Notes: a model not told the origin generated them from the letters alone. Counted from the stretch's first letter, positions 31,874-40,613 are shown. The stretch: DNA of 64,000 bases from Streptomyces sp. Tue6028 (GCF_002300165.1 NZ_MLCE01000029.1:97039-161038); one strand, 5' to 3'. Numbers and translations: made by a program.

Positions 31874-32998
31874 ATGGCAGGAACCGACCGCGAGAAGGCA
31901 CTCGACGCCGCGCTCGCACAGATTGAACGGCAGTTCGGCAAGGGCGCCGTGATGCGCCTCGGCGAGCGGCCGAATGAGCCCATCGAGGTCATCCCCACCG
32001 GGTCGACCGCACTCGACGTCGCCCTCGGTGTCGGCGGACTGCCGCGCGGCCGAGTGGTCGAGGTGTACGGCCCGGAGTCCTCCGGTAAGACGACCCTGAC
32101 CCTGCACGCGGTGGCGAACGCGCAGAAGGCCGGCGGCCAGGTGGCCTTCGTGGACGCCGAGCACGCCCTCGACCCCGAGTACGCGAAGAAGCTCGGCGTC
32201 GACATCGACAACCTGATCCTGTCGCAGCCGGACAACGGCGAGCAGGCCCTGGAGATCGTGGACATGCTGGTCCGCTCGGGCGCCCTCGACCTCATCGTCA
32301 TCGACTCCGTGGCCGCCCTGGTGCCGCGCGCGGAGATCGAGGGCGAGATGGGCGACTCGCACGTGGGTCTGCAGGCCCGCCTGATGAGCCAGGCCCTGCG
32401 GAAGATCACCAGCGCGCTCAACCAGTCGAAGACCACCGCGATCTTCATCAACCAGCTCCGCGAGAAGATCGGCGTGATGTTCGGCTCGCCGGAGACCACG
32501 ACGGGTGGCCGGGCGCTGAAGTTCTACGCCTCGGTGCGACTCGACATCCGCCGCATCGAGACGCTGAAGGACGGCACGGACGCGGTCGGCAACCGCACGC
32601 GCGTCAAGGTCGTCAAGAACAAGGTCGCGCCGCCCTTCAAGCAGGCCGAGTTCGACATCCTCTACGGCCAGGGCATCAGCCGCGAGGGCGGCCTGATCGA
32701 CATGGGCGTGGAGAACGGCTTCGTCCGCAAGGCCGGCGCCTGGTACACGTACGAGGGCGACCAGCTCGGCCAGGGCAAGGAGAACGCCCGCAACTTCCTC
32801 AAGGACAACCCCGACCTCGCCAACGAGATCGAGAAGAAGATCAAGGAGAAGCTGGGCGTCGGCGTGCGTCCCGAGGAGCCCGCCACCGAGCCCGGCACGG
32901 ACGCCGCGGTCTCCGCGGGCGCCGACGAGGCCGCGAAGACGGTGCCCGCACCGGCTGCCAAGGCGACCAAGTCCAAGGCCGCGGCGGCCAAGAGCTAG
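31874..32998 (+). CDS. recA: RecA recombinase
   Basis: 374 residues, the usual Streptomyces length. It forms filaments on single-stranded DNA, drives strand exchange and triggers LexA self-cleavage. Walker A GPESSGKTTL, Walker B LIVIDSVAAL, the MAW-type interface and loops L1/L2 (EIEGEMGDSHVG, FINQLREKIGVMFG) are intact. The C-terminal tail is Ala/Lys/Pro-rich rather than acidic, an actinobacterial feature. The ATG at 31874 begins the family N-terminus and has GGTGGA upstream. recX follows three bases after the stop. No intein is present, unlike in M. tuberculosis recA. Confidence 0.98.
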   Translation: MAGTDREKALDAALAQIERQFGKGAVMRLGERPNEPIEVIPTGSTALDVALGVGGLPRGRVVEVYGPESSGKTTLTLHAVANAQKAGGQVAFVDAEHALDPEYAKKLGVDIDNLILSQPDNGEQALEIVDMLVRSGALDLIVIDSVAALVPRAEIEGEMGDSHVGLQARLMSQALRKITSALNQSKTTAIFINQLREKIGVMFGSPETTTGGRALKFYASVRLDIRRIETLKDGTDAVGNRTRVKVVKNKVAPPFKQAEFDILYGQGISREGGLIDMGVENGFVRKAGAWYTYEGDQLGQGKENARNFLKDNPDLANEIEKKIKEKLGVGVRPEEPATEPGTDAAVSAGADEAAKTVPAPAAKATKSKAAAAKS

Positions 32999-33001
32999 TC
33001 C

Positions 33002-33838
33002 ATGACGCGACGAACCGACTGGGCCGAGTACGCGTACCCCATCGCTCCGGAAGGGCCGGGGCAGGGGTACGACGGGCGGGACGGCGGCTCGGCCGGACAG
33101 GGTGACAGCGCGTACGACACCGCAGCGCACGACGGGTTCCACGGCGACCCGGACGGCGATGCGCCGGGCGGTGCCTCGCCCGGCGGTGGCTCGCGCCGCG
33201 GCGGGGGCCGGCGCGCCGACGGGGGGCCGCGCGGTGGCCGAGGGCGTCGAAGGCGTGGCGGTTTCGGCGAGGCGTCCGGCGACCCACAGGACGAAGGCGC
33301 CCCTGCCTCGTCGAGGGCCGAGAAGGGGGAGTCTTCAGGGGACCCGGCTGAGCGGGCGCGGGCAATCTGTCTGCGCCTGCTCACCGGGACCCCGCGCACG
33401 CGGAAGCAACTCGCCGACGCGCTGCGCAAGCGCGAGATCCCGGACGACGTGGCGGACGAAGTGCTGACACGGTTCGAAGAGGTCGGCCTGATCAATGACA
33501 GTGCCTTCGCGGACGCCTGGGTGGAGTCCCGGCACCACGGCCGGGGGCTGGCCAGACGGGCGCTCGCGCAGGAGTTGCGGACCAAGGGCGTCGACTCGAC
33601 GCTGATCGACGAGGCCGTCGGACAGCTCGACTCCGAGCAGGAGGAGACGACCGCGCGGGAGCTGGTCGCCCGCAAACTGCGTTCCACCCGCGGTCTCGAC
33701 CGCGACAAGCGGCTGCGCCGGCTCGCGGGCATGCTCGCCCGCAAGGGCTACCCGGAAGGCATGGCCCTGCGCGTGGTCCGCCAGGCGCTGGAGGAAGAGG
33801 GCGAGGACACGGAGGGGCTGGACGACGCGGGGTACTGA
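33002..33838 (+). CDS. recX: RecX: RecA regulatory protein, with long N-terminal extension
   Basis: 278 residues. The RecX fold of three three-helix repeats occupies about residues 118-265 (ARAICLRLLTGTPRTRKQL, ADAWVESRHHGRGLARRAL, ARKLRSTRG...LRRLAGMLARKGYP). The family binds the RecA filament groove and limits its activity. The first ~115 residues are a Gly/Arg/Asp-rich, disordered extension absent from E. coli RecX. The ATG at 33002 starts three bases after the recA stop, so the two are cotranscribed and both under LexA control. The N-terminal MTRRTDWAEYA is shared by Streptomyces RecX proteins, supporting the early start. A shorter internal start cannot be excluded. Confidence 0.93.
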   Translation: MTRRTDWAEYAYPIAPEGPGQGYDGRDGGSAGQGDSAYDTAAHDGFHGDPDGDAPGGASPGGGSRRGGGRRADGGPRGGRGRRRRGGFGEASGDPQDEGAPASSRAEKGESSGDPAERARAICLRLLTGTPRTRKQLADALRKREIPDDVADEVLTRFEEVGLINDSAFADAWVESRHHGRGLARRALAQELRTKGVDSTLIDEAVGQLDSEQEETTARELVARKLRSTRGLDRDKRLRRLAGMLARKGYPEGMALRVVRQALEEEGEDTEGLDDAGY

Positions 33839-34036
33839 CCGGCTTCACAGCGGCAGAGCTCGCACACCGGCAGACGTACGAGGGCTCTGAGCACGGTCGA
33901 CGCGCGGGGGCGCCGATCGCGTTCAGAGCCCGCTCGCCGTCCGGGCACACCGCAGCACACGCTCGACTCCAGCGACTCAACTCCCCTTGGCCGGGGTGGG
34001 GTTAACCCCCGGTCGAAGACGCCGGGCCACCGCGCT

Positions 34037-34064
34037 GCACAGACACCTGTGCACAGACGACTGT
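34037..34064 (+). promoter_or_regulatory. Tandem 14-bp operator-like repeats before the ArsR-type gene
   Basis: GCACAGACACCTGT (34037-34050) is followed directly by GCACAGACGACTGT (34051-34064). Each contains the dyad ACAG-N4-CTGT, so two palindromic half-site pairs lie end to end six bases before the ATG at 34071. No ribosome site is present, so the message may be leaderless and the repeats would then cover the promoter. A natural site for autoregulation by the encoded winged-helix protein. Confidence 0.65.
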
Positions 34065-34070
34065 GTACGC

Positions 34071-34733
34071 ATGGCACAGGAACCCGGCGCGCGAGCGGAA
34101 TCCCCCTCGAAGGCGCCGCACGCACCCACCGAGCTCTCCGACCTCGCCACGCTCAAGGCGCTCGCGCAGCCCCGTCGGCAGCGCATGCTCCAGCACCTCA
34201 CCCTGCACGGCCCCGCCACGTCCGCCACGCTCGCCCGGGCGCTGGGACTCAACACCGGATCCACCAGCTACCACCTGCGCGAGCTCGCTCGGTACGGCTT
34301 CGTGGAGGAGTCGTCCGAACCGCGTGGTCAGGGCAGGCAGCGCTGGTGGCGGGCCGTGCCCGGAGACCGCCGCTTCCCGCCGCGCAGCCGGCAGAGCCCC
34401 GAGATGCGGCTCGTCATGGACGAGCTGAACCATCACGCCTACGCCGCCGACCTCGAACTCTTCGAGCAGACCCAGCTCCAGGCAGGCGGATACGAAGACC
34501 CCTGGGCGGACGCCTTCCCCTACTCGCGCGGCAGCATCCGGCTGACCCTCCCCGAACTCCGCGCCTTCTTCGAGGAGTACATCGCGCTCCTCAACCGCTA
34601 CAAGCGCCCGGACGCGGACACCCCGCGCGGAGCGCGCACCGTGCTCACCCGATTTCTCGCCTTCCCGGCTCCCGGCGCCGCTCCCGAGACCCACCCGGCG
34701 CCCCACAACAGAAGAGAGAGCGACCCCTCATGA
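34071..34733 (+). CDS. ArsR-type winged-helix transcriptional regulator
   Basis: 220 residues. An ArsR/HTH_20 winged helix (about 20-105: LKALAQPRRQRMLQHL, SATLARALGLNTGSTSYHLREL, GFVEES, with the wing GQGRQRWWRA) is followed by a helical domain rich in Glu, Leu and Arg. It has no metal-binding Cys cluster, so it is not a metal sensor in the classical sense. The ATG at 34071 follows tandem operator-like repeats. The stop overlaps the start of the permease gene (ATGA), which makes the permease its obvious target and suggests autoregulation. Confidence 0.87.
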   Translation: MAQEPGARAESPSKAPHAPTELSDLATLKALAQPRRQRMLQHLTLHGPATSATLARALGLNTGSTSYHLRELARYGFVEESSEPRGQGRQRWWRAVPGDRRFPPRSRQSPEMRLVMDELNHHAYAADLELFEQTQLQAGGYEDPWADAFPYSRGSIRLTLPELRAFFEEYIALLNRYKRPDADTPRGARTVLTRFLAFPAPGAAPETHPAPHNRRESDPS

Positions 34734-37264
34734 TGCTGCGGTACGCCCTGAAGACCGTCCGGGCCCGCAAGGGCGGCTTCCTCGGAGCCTTCCTCGCCCT
34801 GATGTGCGCCGCCGCTCTGATCACCGCATGCGGCACCCTCCTCGAAACCGGCCTGCGCGGCACGATCAGCACCGAACGCTATGCCGCGGCCCCCGTCGTG
34901 GTCTCCGCCGACCAGAACGTCCACCGGACCACGGTCAAGCACAAGAAGGGCAAGACCAAGGTCAAACACAAGGCCAAGCCGATCGCGGAACGGGCCTGGC
35001 TCGACGAGGGCCTCGCCGCACGGCTCCACCGGGCACCGGGCGTGGGCCGCGTCGTCCCCGAACTGACCTTCCTGGCCCAGCCGTTGATGTCCGGCGCCGC
35101 CGTCGAGGAGAGCCGGCCCGCCTACGGTCACGCATGGGACTCCGCGGTGCTCACCCCCTACACGCTGAGCGCCGGAAGGGCGCCCAGGGCCGCGGGTGAC
35201 CTGGTCGTCGACCGCCGTTTCGCCGAGCGCGCCCACCTGGAGCCCGGCGACCGTCTCACCGTCCAGTCGACGCAGTCGCCGCGCACCTACCGGATCACGG
35301 GAATCGCCCAGGCCGCCGTGAACGTACGCCACCAGACCTCGCTCTTCTTCTCCACCGCCGAGGCGCGGCGCCTGGCCGCACACCCCGGACACGTCACCGC
35401 CTTCGGCGTCCTGCCCGCGAAGGGGACCGGCACCACCGCCCTGGAGCGGTCGGTGACCGAGGCGCTGCACGGCACCACCGCACAGGTCAGCTCGGGGGAC
35501 GCACGCGGCCAGGTCGAGTTCCTGGACGCGGCCGCCGCACGTACGAAGCTGGTCAGCATGGGCGGCGCGATGGGCGGCACCTCCCTGCTGGTGGCCGTGC
35601 TGGTGGTCGTCGGCACCTTCGCCCTCTCCGTGCAGCAGCGCCACCGCGAACTCGCCCTGCTGCGCGCCATCGCCGCCACACCGGGCCAGATCCGCGCACT
35701 CCTCGGCAAGGAGGCGCTGATCGTCGGGGCGGCCGCCGGGGTGACCGGCGCGCTCGCCGGACTTCCGCTGGGCGCCTGGCTGCACAGCCGGTTCGTCGCC
35801 ATGGGAGCCGTCCCGGCCACGCTCCAGCACTCGGCCGGCGTCTTCCCGCCGTTCGCCGCGGTGGCCGCCACGCTCCTGGGCGCCTGGGCCGCCGCCCGTA
35901 TCTCGTCGCGCCGGGTCGCCCGGATCCGTCCGGCCGAAGCACTCGCCGAGGCCCGCGCCGAGCGCACCCGCCCGGCCTGGGGACGCCTCCTCACCGGCCT
36001 CCTCCTGCTCGCCGGAGGCGCCGTCCTGATAGCCGTGCTCAGTGTGCTGCGCACCGAACCCGCCTCGACTCCCGTGACCTTCCTGGCCGTCGTGGTCCTC
36101 GCCTGCGCCGTGGCACTGCTGGGACCGTTGCTGGTCAAGGCCGCCGCGACCGTGCTCGCCGGACCGCTGCGGCTGAGCGGCCCCGGTGGCCGCCTCGCGC
36201 GCGCCAATCTGCGGGGCAACGCGGCACGCATGGCCTCCGTCGTCACCCCTCTCACCCTCCTCATCGGCATGACCTGCACGGTGCTCTTCGTCCAGCCGAC
36301 CCTCGGCGACGCGGCCCGCGCCCAGGCACGCGAGGGAATCCGTGCCGACTGGGTGCTCGCCGCGCAGGGCCCTGGTGTCCCGGCCGAGGCCGCCCGGGCA
36401 CTGCGCACGGGGCGCGACGTCGTCACCGAAGTGGTCCGCACGACCGTCCGCGTCGGCCTCGACAAATACGCGGCCCAGGGAGTGACGCCGGCCGGTCTCA
36501 CCCGCACCTGGGACCCGGAGGTCACCGCGGGTTCCCTGAAGAACCTCAAGAACGACACCGTCGCCGTCAGCGAACTCGCCGCGCAACAGCGCCACTTGAA
36601 GCCCGGCAGCACCCTGAAACTCACCCTCGGTGACGGCACCCCGGTCACCGTGACCGTCGCCGCCGTCTACGCGAAGGGACTCGGCTTCGGGGACCTCACC
36701 TTCGCCCATGATCTGGTCGCACGCCACGTCGACAACCCGCTCGCCACCTCCGTCCTGGTCGGCACGGACCGTACACAGACACAACTCGCGACTACGCTCC
36801 GTAAGTTCCCGGCGGTCCGCGTTCTCGCACCCGCGACCGCCGACTCGATCCAGGCCGAACGGCAGCAGGCGAACGCCGAGGTCAACTACCTCGCCATGGG
36901 CCTTGTCCTGGCGTTCACCGCCATCGCCGTCGTCAACACGCTCGCCATGTCGGTGTCCGAGCGGGTCCGTGAGTTCGCGATGCTCCGCCTCGCCGGGGCG
37001 ACCCGACGCCAGGTCCTGCGCATGCTGCGGACCGAAGCCCTGTCGGTGCTGCTGCTCGCCACCGCGCTCGGCAGTTCCATCGCGCTCGCCGTCCTGACCG
37101 CCTTCAGCGTCGGTATGACGGGCAGCGCGGCCCCGGTGGTCACGCCTCTGGTGTACGTGACGGTCGTCGCGGTCGCCGGAGTGCTCGCACTCGTCGCCAC
37201 CGCGCTGCCCGGCCGCGTCGCCCTGCGGGTGCGCCCCGTGGCGGTGGCCACGGCCAAGGAGTAA
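34730..37264 (+). CDS. ABC transporter permease of the FtsX/MacB type
   Basis: 844 residues with two FtsX-like repeats. An N-terminal helix (about 17-38) leads to a large extracytoplasmic domain, then three helices (about 280-400); a second set follows with another large loop and three C-terminal helices (from LAMGLVLAFTAIAVVNTLAMS). The SVQQRHRELALLRAIAATPGQ and SERVREFAMLRLAGATRRQ segments are the coupling loops that normally contact an ABC ATPase. No ATPase gene is adjacent. It starts at ATGA overlap with the ArsR-type gene. Members export lipids, antibiotics or peptides or act as mechanotransmission proteins; the substrate here is unknown. A Lys-rich stretch (VKHKKGKTKVKHKAK) sits early in the first loop. 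Confidence 0.87.
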   Translation: MMLRYALKTVRARKGGFLGAFLALMCAAALITACGTLLETGLRGTISTERYAAAPVVVSADQNVHRTTVKHKKGKTKVKHKAKPIAERAWLDEGLAARLHRAPGVGRVVPELTFLAQPLMSGAAVEESRPAYGHAWDSAVLTPYTLSAGRAPRAAGDLVVDRRFAERAHLEPGDRLTVQSTQSPRTYRITGIAQAAVNVRHQTSLFFSTAEARRLAAHPGHVTAFGVLPAKGTGTTALERSVTEALHGTTAQVSSGDARGQVEFLDAAAARTKLVSMGGAMGGTSLLVAVLVVVGTFALSVQQRHRELALLRAIAATPGQIRALLGKEALIVGAAAGVTGALAGLPLGAWLHSRFVAMGAVPATLQHSAGVFPPFAAVAATLLGAWAAARISSRRVARIRPAEALAEARAERTRPAWGRLLTGLLLLAGGAVLIAVLSVLRTEPASTPVTFLAVVVLACAVALLGPLLVKAAATVLAGPLRLSGPGGRLARANLRGNAARMASVVTPLTLLIGMTCTVLFVQPTLGDAARAQAREGIRADWVLAAQGPGVPAEAARALRTGRDVVTEVVRTTVRVGLDKYAAQGVTPAGLTRTWDPEVTAGSLKNLKNDTVAVSELAAQQRHLKPGSTLKLTLGDGTPVTVTVAAVYAKGLGFGDLTFAHDLVARHVDNPLATSVLVGTDRTQTQLATTLRKFPAVRVLAPATADSIQAERQQANAEVNYLAMGLVLAFTAIAVVNTLAMSVSERVREFAMLRLAGATRRQVLRMLRTEALSVLLLATALGSSIALAVLTAFSVGMTGSAAPVVTPLVYVTVVAVAGVLALVATALPGRVALRVRPVAVATAKE

Positions 37265-37282
37265 GGGGCGACACGCAAGGGT

Positions 37283-37309
37283 GGGCGCCCCTTACCTCCA
37301 GGGGCGCCC
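37283..37309. terminator. Bidirectional terminator between convergent permease and rhodanese genes
   Basis: GGGCGCCCCT / AGGGGCGCCC forms a perfect 10-bp stem with a 7-nt loop, midway between the two convergent stops. No T run. Confidence 0.75.
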
Positions 37310-37368
37310 CCTGGTGCGTACGACATCGAGCGGCGCCCAAGGCAGGCGGGTACGCCGGGTGTTCCGGC

Positions 37369-37767
37369 CTACGCGGCGATCACCGGGAACCCTGACGCCT
37401 TCCACGCCTGGAACCCACCGACCAGATCGGTGGCCCGGTGCAGTCCCAACTGGCGCAGGGACACGGCGGCGAGGCTCGACGCGTACCCCTCGTTGCAGAT
37501 CACCACGATGCGCAGGTCGTGGCTCGTGGCCTGCGGGGCGCGATGACTCCCCTGCGGGTCGAGCCGCCACTCCAGTTCGTTGCGTTCGACGACGAGGGCG
37601 CCGGGAATGACGCCGTCGCGCTCGCGCAGCGCGGCGTACCGGGTGTCCACCAGCAGCGCCCGGCCGGCCAGCGCATCCTCGTAGGCCTCCGTGGCCTCCA
37701 CGCGGTCCAGGTCCTCGCGGGCCCGCTCCAGCAACTCGTCGATCCCCACGGGGCGGGGGCCGCTCAC
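37369..37767 (-). CDS. Rhodanese-like sulfurtransferase
   Basis: 132 residues, one rhodanese domain. The active-site loop is CNEGYASS with the persulfide Cys after VVI. The DTRYAALRERDGVIPGAL segment and C-terminal GGFQAWKASGFPV are family motifs. It would move sulfane sulfur from thiosulfate or a persulfide to an acceptor. The GTG start overlaps the cysteine dioxygenase stop (GTGA), so the two are coupled and probably act in the same sulfur pathway. A terminator hairpin follows. Confidence 0.9.
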   Translation of the reverse strand: MSGPRPVGIDELLERAREDLDRVEATEAYEDALAGRALLVDTRYAALRERDGVIPGALVVERNELEWRLDPQGSHRAPQATSHDLRIVVICNEGYASSLAAVSLRQLGLHRATDLVGGFQAWKASGFPVIAA

Positions 37768-38291
37768 TGCCAGTCCTCCGGACGCTCGACGTGCTCCAGG
37801 CGCAGCACCGGACCCGTGCGGCTGTAGCGGCGGATCTGCGGGAGCGGCGGGTAGTAGGCGTGGACCGAGATCGCGTGCTCCTCGGTGGACTCGTTGAGCA
37901 CCTCGTGGACATGGTGGCGGCCGAAGGAACGCCCCTTGCCCGTCGGCAGGGTCCGTTCGCGGTCGATGCCCTCGGACAGTTCCAGGGTCTTCCAGCCGTC
38001 CGCGGGGAGACGGGCGCCTAGGGAGTTCTCCTTGAGCTCGCCGGACGCGGTGAGGAAGGCGCCGACGGATTCGGCGTGGTCGTGCCAGCCGGTTCCGGTC
38101 CCGGGCGGCCAGCCGATGAGCCAGGCCTCACTGCCGCCCGGCCCTTCGAGGCGCACCCAGGTGCGGCCCTCGGGGTCGAGGGGCAGCGAGGCGATCAGTT
38201 CGGCGTCGGCGGCCGTACGGCGCACGAAGTCGAGCAGGTCGGCCTGCGTGGGGGTTTGCGGGAGCGTGTCGACAGCGGAGGACACAGACAC
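37764..38291 (-). CDS. Cysteine dioxygenase type I
   Basis: 175 residues. It oxidises cysteine to cysteine sulfinate with O2 and mononuclear iron. The cupin iron ligands are present: the HDH of GWHDHAES and the third His in HHVHEVLN; the family glycines and GELKE follow. The GTG at 38291 has AGGAC about 9 nt upstream. It is translationally coupled to the rhodanese gene and is preceded by a short Cys-codon leader peptide under its own promoter, which suggests control by cysteine. Cysteine-to-sulfinate conversion plus sulfurtransferase points to cysteine catabolism or excess-thiol detoxification. Confidence 0.9.
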   Translation of the reverse strand: MSVSSAVDTLPQTPTQADLLDFVRRTAADAELIASLPLDPEGRTWVRLEGPGGSEAWLIGWPPGTGTGWHDHAESVGAFLTASGELKENSLGARLPADGWKTLELSEGIDRERTLPTGKGRSFGRHHVHEVLNESTEEHAISVHAYYPPLPQIRRYSRTGPVLRLEHVERPEDWQ

Positions 38292-38367
38292 TCGTACCGT
38301 CCTGAGGGTTCGCGTGGGAGCGCACGGCAGCGAGAGCGCGGCGCGCGGAAGGAAGGGGGATGCGAAT

Positions 38368-38415
38368 TCAGCAGGACGGGCGACACACGCAGCCCGCATA
38401 GCGGACGAGGTCCAT
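38368..38415 (-). CDS. Cys-containing leader peptide of the cysteine dioxygenase operon
   Basis: A 15-residue peptide, MDLVRYAGCVCRPSC, with three Cys codons among its last seven residues. The ATG at 38415 is preceded by GGAGGG at 5 nt. An in-frame GTG at 38454, adjacent to the probable transcription start, would extend it to 28 residues. The HMDLVR...C.CR pattern resembles the short leader peptides found upstream of sulfur assimilation genes in Streptomyces and is analogous to the Cys-rich attenuation ORFs of mycobacteria. It ends 76 nt before cysteine dioxygenase. Ribosome stalling at the Cys codons when cysteine is scarce could control the downstream genes. Confidence 0.75.
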   Translation of the reverse strand: MDLVRYAGCVCRPSC

Positions 38416-38461
38416 GTGGACCCTCCGCCACAGGCGTACACGGGTGTCGGTCACGTTCCGG

Positions 38462-38490
38462 AGTAGACCATGACGGCGCAGACCGGTCAA
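38462..38490 (-). promoter_or_regulatory. Promoter of the leader peptide-cysteine dioxygenase-rhodanese operon
   Basis: Reading the minus strand, TTGACC (38490-38485) and TCTACT (38467-38462) are spaced by exactly 17 bp, a near-consensus vegetative promoter. The predicted start lies a few bases before the GTG at 38454. The rest of the gap to 38713 holds no convincing gene. Confidence 0.75.
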
Positions 38491-38713
38491 CTCACCGTCA
38501 CTATGTGGACGCTCGGTAATCGTGGAGGCCTGGTTTTCCTGGATTCCCTGGGTGCCGCTGCCGAAATCCGTGCGGCAGCGGGTCACCGGGTGATCGGGCG
38601 GTCGGTGGAGGCCTGAGGCAGACCTGAGACAGACCGACGCGCATCCCGGCACTGCCCGAATCCCACGGCCGACGCGGGACCTGAGGGACTCGGTCGGTGC
38701 CGGGGCGGGGGAC

Positions 38714-40381
38714 TCAGCCCGTGCTCGCGGTCGCCTCCGTCCTCGTGGGGCCGCCGAGCGCGGCCTCCGCCGCCTCGTACAGGTCGGCCGGGCGCACCCC
38801 GCCGAGCGCGGTGACCAGGTGTCCGTCCGGGCGGACCAGGAGCACGGTGTGCGCGGCGGCGCCGGGGTAGTTCTCGGCGACCAGCAGTTCGGCGGGGTGG
38901 GGGAGCGCGGTCACGGCCGCCGCGAGCCGGGGCATGATCCCCGCCGTGACCCAGTGCTTCCGTTCCCACACGCCCGTACCGGGAGCGACCAGCACCACGA
39001 GGAGGACCCCGCGTCCGAGCCGCTCGCGCAGCCCCACGAACGAGCCGTCCTCGGCGGTCACCCGCACGTCGACGACGGGCGCGCCCGGAGCGGTGTCCAC
39101 GGGGGTCTCCGACTCGGCACGCGGAGGCGCGAGCGGCGAGTCCGCGTACGTCCCCGGCGCGCCCAGCGGGCCGCGTCCCAGATGACCGTCCGTGAGCAGC
39201 GCGTCATGACCGCGGGCGGACCCGGGAACGTAGGCGCGCAGACCTCCGCCGCCGCGGAGCAGCGGCAGTGCCTGGTCGGCGGCGCGCAGCCGGGCGGCGA
39301 CGACCGCGCGACGCTCCGTCTGGTAGCTGTCCAGCAGCGAATCGTGCGGTCCGTGGTGCCAGGCGAGCGCGAGCTTCCAGGCGAGGTTGTCGGCGTCGCG
39401 CAGCCCCTCGTCGAGCCCTTGGGTGCCGAGCGCGCCCAGCAGGTGCGCGGAATCACCGGCGAGGAAGACACGTCGGGCGCGCCACCGGCGGGCGAGCCGG
39501 TGGTGGACGGTGTGGACTCCGGTGTCGAGCAGCTCGTACGGGGGTGTGGGGCCGCCGCTCCAGCCGGCGAGGGTTTCCCGGACACGGGTCACCAGCAGAT
39601 CGGGCGTCACCAGGTCCTTGCCCGGGGGCAGCAGCCAGTCGAGGCGCCACAGGTCGTCGGCGAGCGGGCGCGCGGTCACCTCTGCGGCCGAGGGGCTCGA
39701 TGTCCGCCACGGTGGCGTGCGATGCAACAACGCCTCGCCGGGCCAGGGAAGTTCCGTGCGCAGTGCCGCGACCGCGTGCCGCTCCACGGCCGTGCGTCCC
39801 GGGAACCGGATGTCCTGGAGCTTGCGCACGGTGGAGCGGGGGCCGTCGCAGCCGACCAGGTAGCTGCCGCGCCACCATGTGCCCTTGGGGCCCTTGGTGT
39901 GCGCGGTGACGCCCGAGGGCTCCTGCTCGATGGCGTCGAGGCGGCTGTCCACGGCGAGCTTGATCAGCCGTTCGTCGCCGATGGCGTCGCGCAGGGCGCC
40001 GGTCAGCGCGTGCTGCGTGATGTGCAACGGGGCGGCGTACGTCCCGGCGCCGGCGCTGCTCTGGGGGGACGCCGTGCCGGGTGTCCCGGCGGGGTCGTCC
40101 GCTGCCGGCGCCTCGCCGCCGAACGTGATCTCGCGCGTCACCTGCTTGCGCCGCAGAGACCGCCATCCGGCCCAACGGAACCCCAGCTCGGAGAGCGGGA
40201 AACCGGTCAGCCGCTCGACGAGCGCGACCGTGTCCTCGCGCAGCACGACCGTCCTGGCGAGTCGCTGTTCATCCTTGCCCGGCCCCTCGTCGAGGACCAC
40301 GCACGGCACCTCCTGGCGGGCCAGCGCAAGGGCTAGCGCGAGCCCCACGGGGCCGGCTCCGACGATGATCACCGGGTCCAC
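38714..40381 (-). CDS. FAD-dependent aromatic monooxygenase-like protein (PheA/TfdB group)
   Basis: About 555 residues. The FAD Rossmann motif DPVIIVGAGPVGLALALALAR (given here only to its core GAGPVG) opens the protein, the DG motif is LVGCDGPRSTVRK, and GD is in VFLAGDSAHLLGALGTQGLDEGL, also read in parts. The C-terminal ~150 residues form the thioredoxin-like tail of phenol hydroxylase relatives. It probably hydroxylates an aromatic substrate with NAD(P)H and O2; the substrate is unknown. The GTG at 40381 places the Rossmann strand at the N-terminus as in relatives; a GTG at 40486 would add 35 residues and has no good ribosome site. It stands alone upstream of the sulfur operon. Confidence 0.85.
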   Translation of the reverse strand: MDPVIIVGAGPVGLALALALARQEVPCVVLDEGPGKDEQRLARTVVLREDTVALVERLTGFPLSELGFRWAGWRSLRRKQVTREITFGGEAPAADDPAGTPGTASPQSSAGAGTYAAPLHITQHALTGALRDAIGDERLIKLAVDSRLDAIEQEPSGVTAHTKGPKGTWWRGSYLVGCDGPRSTVRKLQDIRFPGRTAVERHAVAALRTELPWPGEALLHRTPPWRTSSPSAAEVTARPLADDLWRLDWLLPPGKDLVTPDLLVTRVRETLAGWSGGPTPPYELLDTGVHTVHHRLARRWRARRVFLAGDSAHLLGALGTQGLDEGLRDADNLAWKLALAWHHGPHDSLLDSYQTERRAVVAARLRAADQALPLLRGGGGLRAYVPGSARGHDALLTDGHLGRGPLGAPGTYADSPLAPPRAESETPVDTAPGAPVVDVRVTAEDGSFVGLRERLGRGVLLVVLVAPGTGVWERKHWVTAGIMPRLAAAVTALPHPAELLVAENYPGAAAHTVLLVRPDGHLVTALGGVRPADLYEAAEAALGGPTRTEATASTG

Positions 40382-40613
40382 GACGCGGCGCCCCCTGCCC
40401 GGTGCGGTGCCCTGAGGGGCGTACGGGAACAGGCAGTTGGAGCGGGGTGCACGATCACAGAACGTATGCAACAGACTGTGCGCCACCTGGTCAAGCCGGA
40501 CGCACGAATGGTCCCCTTAGCGCCGGATGGCGCGAGGAGTGCGCGACGCGCACCTCATCCGCGCGGTGTGCGCAGGGCGTGAGAGGCCGGTGCCCGTACC
40601 TCCGGCAAGCGGC

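Noticed and set aside
31874..32998. Search for an intein in recA
   Set aside because: The frame is continuous at normal length with no insertion.
38470..38616. A 48-codon plus-strand frame starting ATGACGGCG
   Set aside because: It lies over the minus-strand promoter of the cysteine dioxygenase operon, has poor third-position G/C bias and no ribosome site.
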